57,050 nucleotides of DNA, taken from Pseudonocardia sp. N23. Lineage in GTDB: Bacteria; Actinomycetota; Actinomycetes; Mycobacteriales; Pseudonocardiaceae. Every line of letters begins with the position of its first letter. The first letter of the stretch is position 1. The DNA lies in the NCBI RefSeq assembly GCF_002583555.1, contig NZ_BEGX01000056.1, positions 1 through 57,050 of the forward strand, written 5' to 3'. The notes under the pieces were generated by a model. That model was not told the DNA's origin, did no database searches, and saw only the letters and a program-made list of their open reading frames with translations. A program made the translations under genes and the position numbers. This document shows positions 34,680 through 43,721 of this stretch, piece by piece.

Positions 34680-36061
34680 CGGTCGGCTCGTTCCGAGGCG
34701 CCGTCGGGGGCGGACGCGGTCGACAGCCGGAGCCGCACGTGGGCCGGCACCCGCCTCTCGACGCGTTCGACGACGGCGTGCAGGGTCACTGCGGGTTCGT
34801 CCTCCTCGGTGCCCGGCGGCCGGGGCAGGCGGATGGCCACCTCGTCGCCGGGTCGGGGGAGCCGTTGCAGGGCGGCGACGACGAGCCCGCCGATGGTCTG
34901 GTGGTCGCCCTCGGGCAGCGGGTGGTCGAGGAAGCGTTCGACCTCGTCGACGTGCAGCGCACCGGGGACGGTCCAGACGCCCTCACCGACGGTGGAGACG
35001 TCGAGGCCGACGGGGTCGTGTTCGTCGGTGATCTCGCCGACGAGCTCCTCGGCGACGTCCTCGGTGGTGACGACGCCTGCGAGGCCGCCGTACTCGTCGA
35101 GGACGCAGGCGAACTCCTCACCGACGGACCGCAGCTCGTGGAGCACCGCGGGCAGCGGCAGCGAGTCGGGCAGCAGCAGCGGCGGGCGCATGATCTCGGA
35201 GACGAGGACGGTGGCCGGGTCGCGGCCGGCGTCCTCGAGGGCGAGGACGTCGCGCAGGCAGACGACGCCGGCGACGTCGTCGGGGTCGTCGCGCAGGACG
35301 GGCAGCCGGGAGTGGCCGGACGCCATCGTCGCGACGAGGTCGGCGACGGTGGCGTCGGCGTGGACCGTGGTGACCCGCGGACGGGGGATCATGGCCGCGA
35401 GGACGGGCCGGTCGGTGAAGTCGAGGACGCGGTCGAGCAGCGTGGAGAGGTCGACGGGCAGGGCGCCGCTGTCGCGGGACTCGTCGATGATCGCCTCGAG
35501 GTCACGCGGGGTGGCGGCGTGCTCGACGTCGTGGACGGGTTCGATGCGCAGCAGCCGGAGCAGCAGCTCGGCGGCCTTGTCGAACAGGTGGACGAGCCAG
35601 CCGAACGTGGCGAGGTAGATCGACGTCGACAGGGCGAGGGCGCGGGCGACGGGTTCGGGCCGGGCGATGGCGAGGTTCTTGGGGAACAGCTCGCCGAACA
35701 CCATCTGCACGACGGTCGCGAAGAGCAGCGCGAACACGGTGCCGATGACGATGCCCACACCGGTGGGGACGCCGACGCCGCCGAGGAGCTCGCCGATGCC
35801 CTCGCCGATCATGGGTTCGGCGACGTAGCCGACGAGCAGACCGGTGACGGTGATGCCCAGCTGGGCGCCGGAGAGCATGAAGGAGGTGCGGCGGGTGATG
35901 CCGAGTGCGCGTTCGGCGCCGGCGTCTCCGGCGGCGGCGCGGGAGCGCAGCCGGGCCCGGTCGACGGCCATGTAGCCGAACTCCTGGGCGACGAACCAGC
36001 CGGTCGCGGCCGTGATCAGCACGACGACGACGATGCCGAGGAGGACTTCGAGGACGGTCAT
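34676..36061 (-). CDS. CNNM/CorC transmembrane protein, first of a pair
   Basis: A 461-residue protein. The DUF21 domain includes SGAQLGITVTGLLVGYVAEP and GELFPKNLAIARPE. CBS domains follow (SHSRLPVLRDD ... DEYGGLAGVVTTEDVAEELVGEITDEHD), and a CorC/HlyC C-terminal domain ends the protein. It is translated together with the shorter partner downstream. About 180 bases of 5' region upstream contain the inverted repeat GATGAC-N4-GTCATC, a possible operator. No M-box-like structure was recognised. Confidence 0.93.
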   Translation of the reverse strand: MTVLEVLLGIVVVVLITAATGWFVAQEFGYMAVDRARLRSRAAAGDAGAERALGITRRTSFMLSGAQLGITVTGLLVGYVAEPMIGEGIGELLGGVGVPTGVGIVIGTVFALLFATVVQMVFGELFPKNLAIARPEPVARALALSTSIYLATFGWLVHLFDKAAELLLRLLRIEPVHDVEHAATPRDLEAIIDESRDSGALPVDLSTLLDRVLDFTDRPVLAAMIPRPRVTTVHADATVADLVATMASGHSRLPVLRDDPDDVAGVVCLRDVLALEDAGRDPATVLVSEIMRPPLLLPDSLPLPAVLHELRSVGEEFACVLDEYGGLAGVVTTEDVAEELVGEITDEHDPVGLDVSTVGEGVWTVPGALHVDEVERFLDHPLPEGDHQTIGGLVVAALQRLPRPGDEVAIRLPRPPGTEEDEPAVTLHAVVERVERRVPAHVRLRLSTASAPDGASERADR

Positions 36062-36224
36062 CGGAGACCGCCGGGGGAGCGCGTGGGGAGACGCCTTCGG
36101 GCGCCGCCGGTACTTCGGGGAAGGTCCATGGTCCTGTCTGTCGGAAGCCGGGATCGGGCGGGAACCGGCACGGGCCTGTCACAGGTGTGGACGAATCGGA
36201 CGTCCCGAGAGTTCCCGGGTCGAT

Positions 36225-36240
36225 GATGACATCCGTCATC
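36225..36240. promoter_or_regulatory. Inverted repeat GATGAC-ATCC-GTCATC
   Basis: Perfect 6-base arms around a 4-base spacer lie 164 bases upstream of the CNNM pair and 80-90 bases upstream of the broken LuxR gene. It could serve either; the regulator is unknown. Confidence 0.35.
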
Positions 36241-36317
36241 GGCGAGCCGTGACGGCCGCTCCGGGGACGCGCCGCGTTCACCCGCGAGGGCCGGTCCGCC
36301 GAGTCGTTGAGGCCGAG

Positions 36318-36540
36318 TCGTCGAGCACCGGCGCCGGCCCGCTCACCGAGCGGGAGAGCGACGTGCTCGTCGCGGCCGCCGACGGCGCCACGTCGCCGAC
36401 ATCGCGCACCGGCTGTACCTGTCGGAGGGGACGGTGCGCCACCACCTGTCGTCGGCCATCGGCGAGACCGGCTCCCGCACGCGCGCCGAAGCCGTCCGCA
36501 TCGCGGACGGCTTCGGCCGGCTCTACCCGCCTGCGGGTCA
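36318..36540 (+). pseudogene. LuxR/NarL-type response-regulator remnant
   Basis: The C-terminal helix-turn-helix of a NarL-like regulator is readable in two frames: GPLTERESDVLVAAADGAT, then (after a one-base shift near 36392) ADIAHRLYLSEGTVRHHLSS ... RAEAVRIADGFGRL. Inserting one G after GCCACG would restore the frame. The receiver domain expected before it is absent. It is therefore truncated and frameshifted. No stop codon follows in place. Confidence 0.75.
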
Positions 36541-36888
36541 GCCCACGCGGGCCGCGCAGGCGTCGCGGTCCTCGGCGTACACGGGGTTCTGGGCCGCGGC
36601 CAGGCGCAGGTGCGGCAGGGCGTCGGCGTACCGGCTCTGCCGCTGCAGGGTGCGGCCCAGCAGGTAGCGGGCGAACGAGTCGGCCGGCGCGAGTTCGACG
36701 GCGCGGCGCAGCTCCTCCTCCGCCTTGCGCAGCTGCGCGGAGCGGTAGTAGGCGCGGCCGAGCAGCAGCGTGCCGCCGGAGCTCTCCCGCAGCTCCCCGG
36801 CGCGGGGCTCGAGCATCTCGAGCGCTTCCAGCGGCCGACCGCCGTCGACCCAGGTCTCGGCCATCCGGTAGGTCAGCGTGTCCATCAT
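36538..36888 (-). CDS. Tetratricopeptide-repeat protein
   Basis: A 116-residue protein made of about three TPR units (LEALEMLEPRAGELRESSGG, YYRSAQLRKAEEELRRAVELAPAD, YLLGRTLQRQSRYADALPHL), a protein-interaction scaffold. There is no signal or membrane part. ATG 36888 is adjacent to ATG 36885; GTG 36897 is also possible. Just upstream lies a CsoR-like palindrome that also faces the divergent membrane-protein gene. The partner is unknown. Confidence 0.85.
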   Translation of the reverse strand: MMDTLTYRMAETWVDGGRPLEALEMLEPRAGELRESSGGTLLLGRAYYRSAQLRKAEEELRRAVELAPADSFARYLLGRTLQRQSRYADALPHLRLAAAQNPVYAEDRDACAARVG

Positions 36889-36903
36889 GACCAGCACCAA
36901 CCC

Positions 36904-36922
36904 AATACCCCTGGTGGGTATT
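36904..36922. promoter_or_regulatory. Perfect palindrome AATACCC-CTGGT-GGGTATT (CsoR-family-like operator)
   Basis: Seven-base arms match exactly around a 5-base spacer. ATACCC/GGGTAT half-sites resemble known operators of CsoR/CstR copper or persulfide sensors. It sits between the divergent TPR gene (15 bases from its start) and the membrane-protein gene (30 bases). No csoR gene is in the window. Confidence 0.55.
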
Positions 36923-36952
36923 CCACGGTACGGGGGAGGGGAGACTGGCCGC

Positions 36953-37345
36953 GTGAACCGGCTGCGCTCGATCACCGCCCCGCAGTTCCTGCTCGCGCTG
37001 CTCGTCGCCTCGGCGGTCGTCCACGCGGTGCACGGGTTCCGGCTCTGGGACGTCTCTCGGCTCGCGATCATCGACGCCGTCCTCACGATCGTGATGCTCG
37101 TGATCGCGGGCATGCTGGCACGGACGCTGAAGACCCCGGCCGCGCAGCCGGTCCCGCTGCTGTCGGCGGCCGTGGCGGGCGCGATCGGCGTCGCGACGTT
37201 CCTGCTGCCCAGCGTCCTGGCGCTCACCCAGGGCCGCCCGCTCGCCGGACTGTTCGACGGCTGGGCGTTCGCGGCGCTGGTCGTCGACGCCATCGTCGTC
37301 CGCATCGCGATCTTCGCGCTCCGCCGCACCCTGCCGACCGGCTGA
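36953..37345 (+). CDS. Small polytopic membrane protein of unknown function
   Basis: A 130-residue protein with four hydrophobic helices (FLLALLVASAVVHAVHGF, AIIDAVLTIVMLVIAGML, PLLSAAVAGAIGVATFLLP, FAALVVDAIVVRIAIFAL). There are no Cys or His clusters. GTG 36953 follows AGGGGAG. It is divergent from the TPR gene across the CsoR-like palindrome. Confidence 0.75.
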   Translation: MNRLRSITAPQFLLALLVASAVVHAVHGFRLWDVSRLAIIDAVLTIVMLVIAGMLARTLKTPAAQPVPLLSAAVAGAIGVATFLLPSVLALTQGRPLAGLFDGWAFAALVVDAIVVRIAIFALRRTLPTG

Positions 37346-37412
37346 CCCCGCGGGGGACGCGCCAGGCTCTCGGTCGGCCCCCTCGTCGGCCGGGGTCGCT
37401 ACCCTGGCCGAC

Positions 37413-38468
37413 GTGACCGCTGCGACCGTGCCGCCGTCCGGCTCCACCGACGCCCCCACCGACCCCCGCCGCGCCCTGGGCGCGGCGCTCCGCGCGTGGG
37501 CGGCGGGAGGGTCGGCCGGGATCGGAGTCGTCCGGGTGCTCGACCGGCACGGCTTCGGCACCGTCGAGTCCGGCCAGCTCGTTGCCTCGACGGCCGCGGG
37601 CGAGTCGGCAGGCGTGCTCTACCTCGGCGCGCTCGACGACACGGCGCTCCCGCTCGCGGCTGCGTCCACCACCGGCCCGCGGACCGGTGATGCACACGTC
37701 TCCGAGGCCGCGGGCATCGCAGCAGGGCTGGCCTGCGCCGGCGGTGCCACGCTCCTGGGCCACCCGTTGCCTGCGGCACTCGCGACGGCACTGGGCGACG
37801 CTCTCGACGGCGGCGTCCCCGCCGCGCTGCTCTCGCCCGCCGACGGGTCGTCCGTCCTGGTCCTCACCGGCCCGGCGCTCGAGCAGGTGCACGGCTCGCT
37901 GGGTTCCGCCGAGGCCGACGACGCCGCCTGCGAGACCGTCCGGGCCCGGCTGCGCCGCGGCGCCACCACGACCGAACGGTTCGACGCCGCGGGCACCGAC
38001 GTACTGCTCGACCTGTGGGTCCCCGTGCCCACGGTGGTCGTCGTCGGGGCCGGCGCGATCGGCGAGGCGCTGCTTGCGCAGGCCGCGCTGCTGGGCTGGG
38101 GTGGGCGGACCGTCGCCGACCTCGACGACGCGCGCGCCGCCGTCGCCGGGTTCTCCGACGCCGACGTCGTCGTCCTGCTCGACCACTCGCCCCGGTTCGA
38201 CGCGATACTCGTCGACGGTGTGCGCGGCGGCCGCGGCTTCATCGGCGCACTGGGCTCGCGACGCACCCAGTCGGCGCGCCGCGGCCGGCTGCTGGCCAAG
38301 GGCCTCACCGAGGCCGAGATCGACTCCATCCACGGCCCGGTCGGGCTCGACCTCGGCGCCCGTACCCCGGCCGAGACGGCCGTGTCGATCGTCGCGCAGG
38401 TCGTCGCCGTCCGGTCCGGTCGCGCCGCGACCGCTCTCTCCGCCTCCGAGAGCCGGATCGGCGGGTGA
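37413..38468 (+). CDS. XdhC/CoxI-family protein
   Basis: A 351-residue protein. The N-terminal XdhC domain includes VLDRHGFGTVESGQLVAST. The C-terminal Rossmann domain includes PTVVVVGAGAIGEALLAQAA and GFIGALGSRRTQ ... GLDLGARTPAETA. XdhC proteins help insert the sulfurated molybdenum cofactor into xanthine dehydrogenase-type enzymes. No molybdoenzyme gene is adjacent. -10 TACCCT (37400-37405) ends 7 bases before the GTG, so transcription is probably leaderless. Its stop overlaps the next start. Confidence 0.9.
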   Translation: MTAATVPPSGSTDAPTDPRRALGAALRAWAAGGSAGIGVVRVLDRHGFGTVESGQLVASTAAGESAGVLYLGALDDTALPLAAASTTGPRTGDAHVSEAAGIAAGLACAGGATLLGHPLPAALATALGDALDGGVPAALLSPADGSSVLVLTGPALEQVHGSLGSAEADDAACETVRARLRRGATTTERFDAAGTDVLLDLWVPVPTVVVVGAGAIGEALLAQAALLGWGGRTVADLDDARAAVAGFSDADVVVLLDHSPRFDAILVDGVRGGRGFIGALGSRRTQSARRGRLLAKGLTEAEIDSIHGPVGLDLGARTPAETAVSIVAQVVAVRSGRAATALSASESRIGG

Positions 38469-39241
38469 CCGCACCCCGCCCGCCGTGGCGGTCGTCCGGG
38501 GGGCGCGCGACGCCGACCGTCCCGCTCCGCCGCCCCGGTTCCGGCGCGGAGGGGCCGACACGCCGGATCGGTGCCGACCCGCGCCCGCCCGTCGCGCCCC
38601 GGACCACCTACCGGGCCTCGGGCCTGCGCTGGCCCGCCCGCTTCCTCATCGGTGGACTGCTGATCGGCGCGATCATCGTCTGCGGCACGGCGTTCCGCGT
38701 GTGGCAGACCGCGCGCACCGACACCGAGACGCGCGCCGACGCCGTGATCGTGCTCGGTGCGGCGCAGTACGACGGCAACCCCAGCCCGATCTTCGCCTCC
38801 CGCCTCGACCACGCCGCCGCGCTGTTCAAGGAGGGCGTCGCGCCGCGGATCGTGACCGTCGGCGGGAACCGGGCCGGTGACGAGTACACCGAGGCCTCCG
38901 CGGGCCGGCGCTACCTGCTGGCCCACGGTGTCCCGGCGTCGGCGGTCGTCGCCGTCGGCGAGGGTTCCGACACCCTCGCGAGCCTGCAGGCGGTCGCTGC
39001 CGTGGCCCAGCGCGACGGCTGGAACACCGCCATCCTCGTCAGCGACCCGTGGCACTCGCTGCGGGCGCGCACGATGGCCGAGGACTCCGGGCTCGATGCG
39101 TGGACGTCGCCGACCCGCAGTGGACCCGTCGTGCAGAGCCGGGAGACGCAGGCCCGCTACATCATCAGGGAGACGGCCGCGCTGCTGTACTACCGGATCA
39201 CCAAGGCACCGGCCGAGACCGAGGACACCGGGCTCGGATGA
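38465..39241 (+). CDS. YdcF/SanA-family (DUF218) membrane protein
   Basis: A 258-residue protein. A Pro/Arg-rich cytoplasmic N-terminus of about 55 residues is followed by one transmembrane helix ([18 protein letters not shown]) and an outward-facing DUF218 domain ([20 protein letters not shown] ... VTVGGN ... [10 protein letters not shown] ... SDPWHSLRA). This family (ElyC/SanA/YdcF) is linked to envelope integrity. Start and stop both overlap neighbours by 4 bases (xdhC-like and dgt), forming a coupled trio. Confidence 0.9.
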   Translation: MTAPRPPWRSSGGRATPTVPLRRPGSGAEGPTRRIGADPRPPVAPRTTYRASGLRWPARFLIGGLLIGAIIVCGTAFRVWQTARTDTETRADAVIVLGAAQYDGNPSPIFASRLDHAAALFKEGVAPRIVTVGGNRAGDEYTEASAGRRYLLAHGVPASAVVAVGEGSDTLASLQAVAAVAQRDGWNTAILVSDPWHSLRARTMAEDSGLDAWTSPTRSGPVVQSRETQARYIIRETAALLYYRITKAPAETEDTGLG

Positions 39242-40536
39242 GCGGCCCCGCCGACCTGGCCGTCACGCACGACCGGGGTTACGACGAGCACTCCCGCGCC
39301 CGGCTCCTCCCCGAGGACCCCAAGGCCGCCGGGCGGGGCCGGCCCGAGCGGCGCAGCCCGTTCGCCCGCGACCGTGCCCGCGTCCTGCACTCGGCGGCGC
39401 TGCGCAGGCTCGCGGGGAAGACGCAGGTCGTGGGCCCGGGGGAGGGTGCGGAGGTCACCGGTATCCCGCGGACGCGGCTGACGCACTCGCTGGAGGTCGC
39501 CCAGATCGGCCGCGGCATCGCCGAGGAGCTGGGGGCGGACCCGGACGTCGTCGACACCGCCGGGCTCGCCCACGACATCGGGCACCCGCCCTTCGGGCAC
39601 AACGGTGAACGCGCGCTCGACGAGATCGCCGGCGCCTGCGGCGGCTTCGAGGGCAACGCCCAGACCCTGCGCATCCTCACCCGGCTCGAACCGAAGGTCG
39701 GACACGGCGAGGGCTCGGCCGGCCTGAACCTCACCCGGGCCTCGCTCGACGCCGCCGCCAAGTACCCGTGGGTGGCGGAGCCGGGGCTGCGCAAGTACGG
39801 CGCCTACGACGTCGACGCCGCCGTCCTCGCGTGGGTGCGCGAGGGTGCCCCGCCGCGGCGACGGTGCGTCGAGGCGCAGATCATGGACTGGTCCGACGAC
39901 GTCGCCTACTCGGTGCACGACGTCGAGGACGGCATCCTCGCCGGCCGCATCGACCTGGCCTCGCTGGGCGATCCCGAGGAGCGGGCCGCGCTCGCGGCGC
40001 TGGCCGTCGCCAACTTCGGTGCCGACGCCGAAGCCCTGGAGGAGGCCGCCGACCAGCTCGTGGCGCTGCCGTCGGTCGCGGCGGTCGCAGGGTTCCACGG
40101 CCCGACCGCCACCGGCGGTGCGCACGTCGCGCTCAAGGTGCTCACCAGCGAGCTCGTCGGCCGGTTCGTCCGCGCGGCCACCGACGCGACGCTCGACGCC
40201 CTGCCCGATCCCGACGTGCCCGTCGCCCGGTTCGCCGCCGACCTCGTCGTCCCGCCCGGCGCCGCCGCCGAGGTGGCACTGCTCAAGGCCGTCGCCGTGC
40301 GCTACGTGATGGCAGATCCCGCGCGGCTCGCGTTGCAGGCCCGGCAGCGGGAGCTGCTCGCCGAGCTCGCCGCCTCGCTGCTCGCGGGCGCCCCGGCCAG
40401 TCTCGACCCGGTCCGGGCCGAGGACTGGGCGCTCGCCGCCGACGACTGCGCCCGGCTGCGCGTCGTCGTCGACCAGATCGCGGTGCTCACCGACCAGCAG
40501 GCCTTCGCCTGGCACGCGCGCCTGCGACGGGTCTGA
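39238..40536 (+). CDS. dgt: Deoxyguanosinetriphosphate triphosphohydrolase-like protein
   Basis: A 432-residue HD-domain enzyme. The metal site reads [30 protein letters not shown] and [17 protein letters not shown]. It has the typical C-terminal domain. Family members cleave dNTPs to nucleoside and triphosphate. ATG 39238 overlaps the preceding stop. The placement shortly upstream of dnaG is the mycobacterial order, here separated by an accessory segment of about 4.5 kb (40537-45048). Confidence 0.95.
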   Translation: MSGPADLAVTHDRGYDEHSRARLLPEDPKAAGRGRPERRSPFARDRARVLHSAALRRLAGKTQVVGPGEGAEVTGIPRTRLTHSLEVAQIGRGIAEELGADPDVVDTAGLAHDIGHPPFGHNGERALDEIAGACGGFEGNAQTLRILTRLEPKVGHGEGSAGLNLTRASLDAAAKYPWVAEPGLRKYGAYDVDAAVLAWVREGAPPRRRCVEAQIMDWSDDVAYSVHDVEDGILAGRIDLASLGDPEERAALAALAVANFGADAEALEEAADQLVALPSVAAVAGFHGPTATGGAHVALKVLTSELVGRFVRAATDATLDALPDPDVPVARFAADLVVPPGAAAEVALLKAVAVRYVMADPARLALQARQRELLAELAASLLAGAPASLDPVRAEDWALAADDCARLRVVVDQIAVLTDQQAFAWHARLRRV

Positions 40537-40543
40537 GCCTGCC

Positions 40544-40570
40544 TGTCACGAACCCGGGAGTCGTCTCGTC
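40544..40570 (+). promoter_or_regulatory. ECF41-type promoter TGTCACG-N16-CGTC
   Basis: TGTCACG (40544-40550) and CGTC (40567-40570), separated by 16 bases, match the published ECF41 promoter pattern (TGTCAC ... CGTC). They lie 32 bases before the CMD gene. The same structure is at 42931-42957. Confidence 0.75.
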
Positions 40571-40602
40571 CTACGCACAGGACGACACGATGGAGGTCTG
40601 AC

Positions 40603-41169
40603 ATGCCACGAGTCCCCGCGGTGACCGAGCGTGACGCGGGCCCGGTCGGCCGGCTGGTGTACCGGATGGCGCGGCGCCGGTTCGGCGACGTGCCCGAGCC
40701 GTTCGCGGTCGCCCGCCACCACCGGAAGCTGTTCTGGGCGGGTCTGGTGTCGGAGCTGGCGTACGAGAAGGCGTCGACCGTGCTGCCCGCGCCGGTGCGC
40801 GAGCTGGCCGTGTACCGGACGGCGACGCAGGTCGGCTGCTCCTGGTGCGTCGACTTCGGGACGATGCTGCAGCGCCTCGAGGGCCTCGACGTGGACCGCC
40901 TGCGCCACATCGACTCCTACGCCGCCGACCCGCTCTACAGTCGCCAGGAACGGCTCGCGATCGCCTACGCCGACGCCATGACCGCGACCCCGACGACGGT
41001 CACCGACGACCAGGTCGCCGGGCTGGAACGCGAGTTCGGCCGCGCCGGCCTCGTCGAGCTGACCCACGCGATCGCGCTGGAGAACATGCGCGCCCGCAGC
41101 AACCACGCCCTCGGCATCACCGACCAGGGCTTCGATGCCGCGTGCGAGGTCCGCCTGAACAGCCCGTGA
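40603..41169 (+). CDS. Carboxymuconolactone-decarboxylase (AhpD-like) family protein
   Basis: A 188-residue helical protein. The CSWCVDF motif (CxxC of AhpD-like peroxidase/thiol proteins) lies mid-protein, with the surrounding VRELAVYRTATQVGC. ATG 40603 follows GGAGG. The upstream ECF41-type promoter and the nearby ECF41 sigma gene place it among the COE (CMD, oxidoreductase, epimerase) targets of that sigma class. A redox or electrophile-stress role is inferred. Confidence 0.9.
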   Translation: MPRVPAVTERDAGPVGRLVYRMARRRFGDVPEPFAVARHHRKLFWAGLVSELAYEKASTVLPAPVRELAVYRTATQVGCSWCVDFGTMLQRLEGLDVDRLRHIDSYAADPLYSRQERLAIAYADAMTATPTTVTDDQVAGLEREFGRAGLVELTHAIALENMRARSNHALGITDQGFDAACEVRLNSP

Positions 41170-41210
41170 TTCCCGCTCACGACCCCGAAGTGGCCGGCGG
41201 GTGGCGCGGG

Positions 41211-41948
41211 TCAGCGGCGGATCGTGCTGTCCGCCGGCAGCGGCTGCCCCGGGCAGCCGGCGAGGACGCCGGAGATGGCGTCACGTTCGGCGGCGGTGAC
41301 CCACAGCGAGTACTTCGTCTTCACCGCGACCTGGCGGGCGACGTAGTCGCAACGGGAGGGCTTCGACGGTGGCAGCCACGTCGCGGCGTCGCCGTCGCCC
41401 TTGGACTGATTGGTCGGCCCGTCGACGGCGAGCAGGTTGAGGGGGTCGTTGCCGAGCAGTTTCCGGGTCGGCGCGTCGAGCTGCTGCGCGCCCTTCTGCC
41501 AGGCGTCGGAGATCGCGACGACGTGGTCGATCTGCACCTTCTCACTGGTGCCCTGACCGCGCTGGAAGACGATGTCCTTGCCGGTGTACGGGTCGTGCAG
41601 CGTACCGGTGAGCACGACGCAGTCGTGGGTGCCGGGCTTGAACGTCTCGCCGGTCATGTCCCGGGCGAGGACGTCGTTGCGCTGGTCGCAGCCGTTGCGG
41701 TCGATGTCCGACCACGCCGGGCCGAACTGCTCTCGGGTGTAGCCGGTCTTCGCCGCGCGCCCCTTCACCGGGAGCGCGGCGAGCGCGGTGGCGGCGTCCC
41801 CGGTGGCGGCCGCTACCGCCGGCGCATCCGCGGGTGCGACCTGGAACCCCGCGGTCTGCAGGGCCGCGCATCCCGAGGCCCCCACACTCAGGGCGGCCAT
41901 CGCCGCCAGTACCGGAACAACCCGTCGCCACGCACGTACCGTTCGCAC
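41211..41948 (-). CDS. Secreted lipoprotein HNH endonuclease (DUF1524/GmrSD-type)
   Basis: A 245-residue protein. The signal peptide ends in a lipobox (LSVGASGC), so the mature protein should be lipid-anchored outside the membrane. The nuclease part has DIDRNGCDQRNDVLARDM, VQIDHVVAISDAWQKGA (DHV His-metal motif), DPLNLLAVDGPTNQSKGD and WLPP, ending with CDYVARQV, the DUF1524 HNH layout. Such proteins are common in actinobacteria and probably degrade extracellular DNA for nutrition or competition. It sits between the CMD gene and the sigma gene but has no ECF41-type promoter. Confidence 0.9.
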   Translation of the reverse strand: MRTVRAWRRVVPVLAAMAALSVGASGCAALQTAGFQVAPADAPAVAAATGDAATALAALPVKGRAAKTGYTREQFGPAWSDIDRNGCDQRNDVLARDMTGETFKPGTHDCVVLTGTLHDPYTGKDIVFQRGQGTSEKVQIDHVVAISDAWQKGAQQLDAPTRKLLGNDPLNLLAVDGPTNQSKGDGDAATWLPPSKPSRCDYVARQVAVKTKYSLWVTAAERDAISGVLAGCPGQPLPADSTIRR

Positions 41949-42023
41949 CCGCGAATCCTCGCCCGGCGGTCACCCTCGGTGCCGGAGCGACACGGGGGAG
42001 TATCCGGGTGAACCGGCCGGGGG

Positions 42024-42887
42024 TCAGAGCTTGTCCGGGTTGACCACCTGGAACACGCTCCGGATTCGTCCGTCCGTGATCGAGAGCACTGCGACCGAGG
42101 CGGGTGCCTTGCCGACGGCCTCCGTCCGCACACCCGGCTCCCCGTTGACGAGGACGGGTGACCAGCCCGCCGCGAGCCCGTCGCCGTACTTGCGCAGCAG
42201 GCCCAGCAGCAGCCGTGCGACGTCGGCGGGGCCGACGATCGGGCGCCGCGCCGCGGGGGCGTTGCCGCCGCTGTCGGTGAGCATGACGACGTCGGGGTGC
42301 AGGAGCGCGACGAGCCGGTCGGTGTCGGCGCGGGCCAGCGCGTCGGCGAACGCGGCGAGCACGGCCTGCTGCTCGGCGTCGGCCGCCCGCGGGGGTGCGT
42401 CGGCCTCGGCGACGATGCGCCGCGCCCGGCTGGCGTGCTGGCGGGCGGTGGCCTCGGAGCAGTCGAGCACCTCGGCGATGCGGCCGAAGGGCAGGTCGAG
42501 TGCGTCGTGCAGGACGAACGCGACACGCTGCGGCGGGCTGAGCCGCTCCAGCACGACCATCGCGGCCATCCGGACACCCTCGTCGCGGACGACGACGGCG
42601 AGCGGGTCATCGGCACCCGGTGTGGTGACGATCGGCTCCGGGAGCCACGGGCCGACGTAGCGCTCGCGGCGGACCGCCGCGGACCGCAACCGGTCCAGGC
42701 ACAGCCGCCCGACGACGGTCGTCAGCCACGCGCGCGGCTCGTCGATCGCGTCGGGGGGCTGGGCGGCGAAGCGCAGCCACGCCTCCTGGACGGCGTCCTC
42801 GGCGTCGGCCAGGCTGCCGGTCATCCGGTAACCGACGCCCAGCAGGTGCGCGCGGTGCGACTCGAAGGCCACGGCGTCGGCGGTCAC
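42024..42887 (-). CDS. sigJ: ECF41-group RNA polymerase sigma factor (SigJ-like)
   Basis: A 287-residue sigma factor. Region 2 is HRAHLLGVGYRMTGSLADAE followed by DAVQEAWLRF. Region 4 is RLSPPQRVAFVLHDALDLPF. A SnoaL/NTF2-like C-terminal domain of about 110 residues replaces an anti-sigma factor. ECF41 marks are WLPEP in the linker and NPDKL at the end; the DGGGR-like motif appears as DSGGN. GTG 42887 is chosen since minus-strand TAGCGT (42900-42895) ends 7 bases upstream; GTG 42920 would be 11 residues longer. Confidence 0.93.
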   Translation of the reverse strand: MTADAVAFESHRAHLLGVGYRMTGSLADAEDAVQEAWLRFAAQPPDAIDEPRAWLTTVVGRLCLDRLRSAAVRRERYVGPWLPEPIVTTPGADDPLAVVVRDEGVRMAAMVVLERLSPPQRVAFVLHDALDLPFGRIAEVLDCSEATARQHASRARRIVAEADAPPRAADAEQQAVLAAFADALARADTDRLVALLHPDVVMLTDSGGNAPAARRPIVGPADVARLLLGLLRKYGDGLAAGWSPVLVNGEPGVRTEAVGKAPASVAVLSITDGRIRSVFQVVNPDKL

Positions 42888-42930
42888 GACGGCGACGCTA
42901 CCGGGGGCGACGAGCGTCACCCCCGGCCAC

Positions 42931-42957
42931 CGTCACGTCCTGCGGCCCGGTCTCGTC
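42931..42957 (+). promoter_or_regulatory. ECF41-type promoter CGTCACG-N16-CGTC
   Basis: CGTCACG (42931-42937) and CGTC (42954-42957) with the same 16-base spacing as at 40544-40570, one base different in the -35. It lies 32 bases upstream of the epimerase-like gene, the same distance as for the CMD gene. Confidence 0.7.
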
Positions 42958-42989
42958 CCACGGGAGAACGACCGAGTCAGGGAGGACCG

Positions 42990-43721
42990 ATGGACATTCT
43001 CGTCACCGGGGGCACGGGCACGCTGGGCCGCGCGCTCGTCGAGAGGCTGCGTCACGACGGGCAGGCGCCCCGGGTGCTCAGCCGCAGCGCGGGGGAGGGG
43101 CGCGACGTCGGCGACCTGCGGTCCGGCGCCGGCATCGACGACGCCGTGCGCGGAGCCGACGTGATCGTGCACTGCGCGACCGCCCCGCGCGGCGATGCCG
43201 ACACCACCCGCACGCTCGTCGACGCCGCGGCTCGCGCCGGGCGCCCGCACCTGCTGTACGTGTCGATCGTCGGCATCGAGGGGGTACCGCTGCCGTACTA
43301 CCGGGGAAAGCTCGCGGCCGAACGTGTCGTCGCCGGCGGCCCCCTGCCGTGGACGATCCTGCGCGCCACCCAGTTCCACGACCTGCTCGCGACGATGTTC
43401 GCCGCCGGCTCGCGGACCGGGGTGCTGCCGGTGCCGGCGGGGACGCCGTTCCAGCCCGTCGACGTCACCGACGTCGCCGCGCGCCTCGCGGAGCTGGCGG
43501 TGGGGCCGGCCGCCGCCCGGGTCGCCGACCTCGGCGGCCCGCAGGTGCGCGACGTGGCGGACCTCGGCCGCGCGTGGCTCGCAGCGACGGGCAGACGCCG
43601 CCGCGTCGTCGGTCTGCGGCTGCCGGGCAAGATCGCCCGCGGGTTCCGCTCGGGCGCGCACACCGCGCCGGAGCACGCCGACGGCACCGTGACCTTCGAG
43701 CAGTACCTGGCGCGGTCGTGA
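42990..43721 (+). CDS. NAD(P)H-binding epimerase/SDR-like protein
   Basis: A 243-residue atypical short-chain dehydrogenase. MDILVTGGTGTLGRALVERL is the Rossmann TGGTGxLG motif, HCATAPRGDADTT follows, and VSIVGIEGVPLPYYRGKLAAE has the Y-x-x-x-K pair. ATG 42990 has GGGAGGA. It is divergent from the ECF41 gene with the second ECF41-type promoter. COE-class targets include such epimerases, so regulation by the neighbouring sigma factor is likely. Confidence 0.93.
   Translation: MDILVTGGTGTLGRALVERLRHDGQAPRVLSRSAGEGRDVGDLRSGAGIDDAVRGADVIVHCATAPRGDADTTRTLVDAAARAGRPHLLYVSIVGIEGVPLPYYRGKLAAERVVAGGPLPWTILRATQFHDLLATMFAAGSRTGVLPVPAGTPFQPVDVTDVAARLAELAVGPAAARVADLGGPQVRDVADLGRAWLAATGRRRRVVGLRLPGKIARGFRSGAHTAPEHADGTVTFEQYLARS

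Noticed and set aside
36062..36300. M-box magnesium riboswitch before the CNNM pair
   Set aside because: None of the conserved M-box core segments could be recognised; only a short inverted repeat is clear.
37413..39241. Molybdoenzyme operon
   Set aside because: XdhC is present, but no XdhA/B or CoxLMS gene is within the window.
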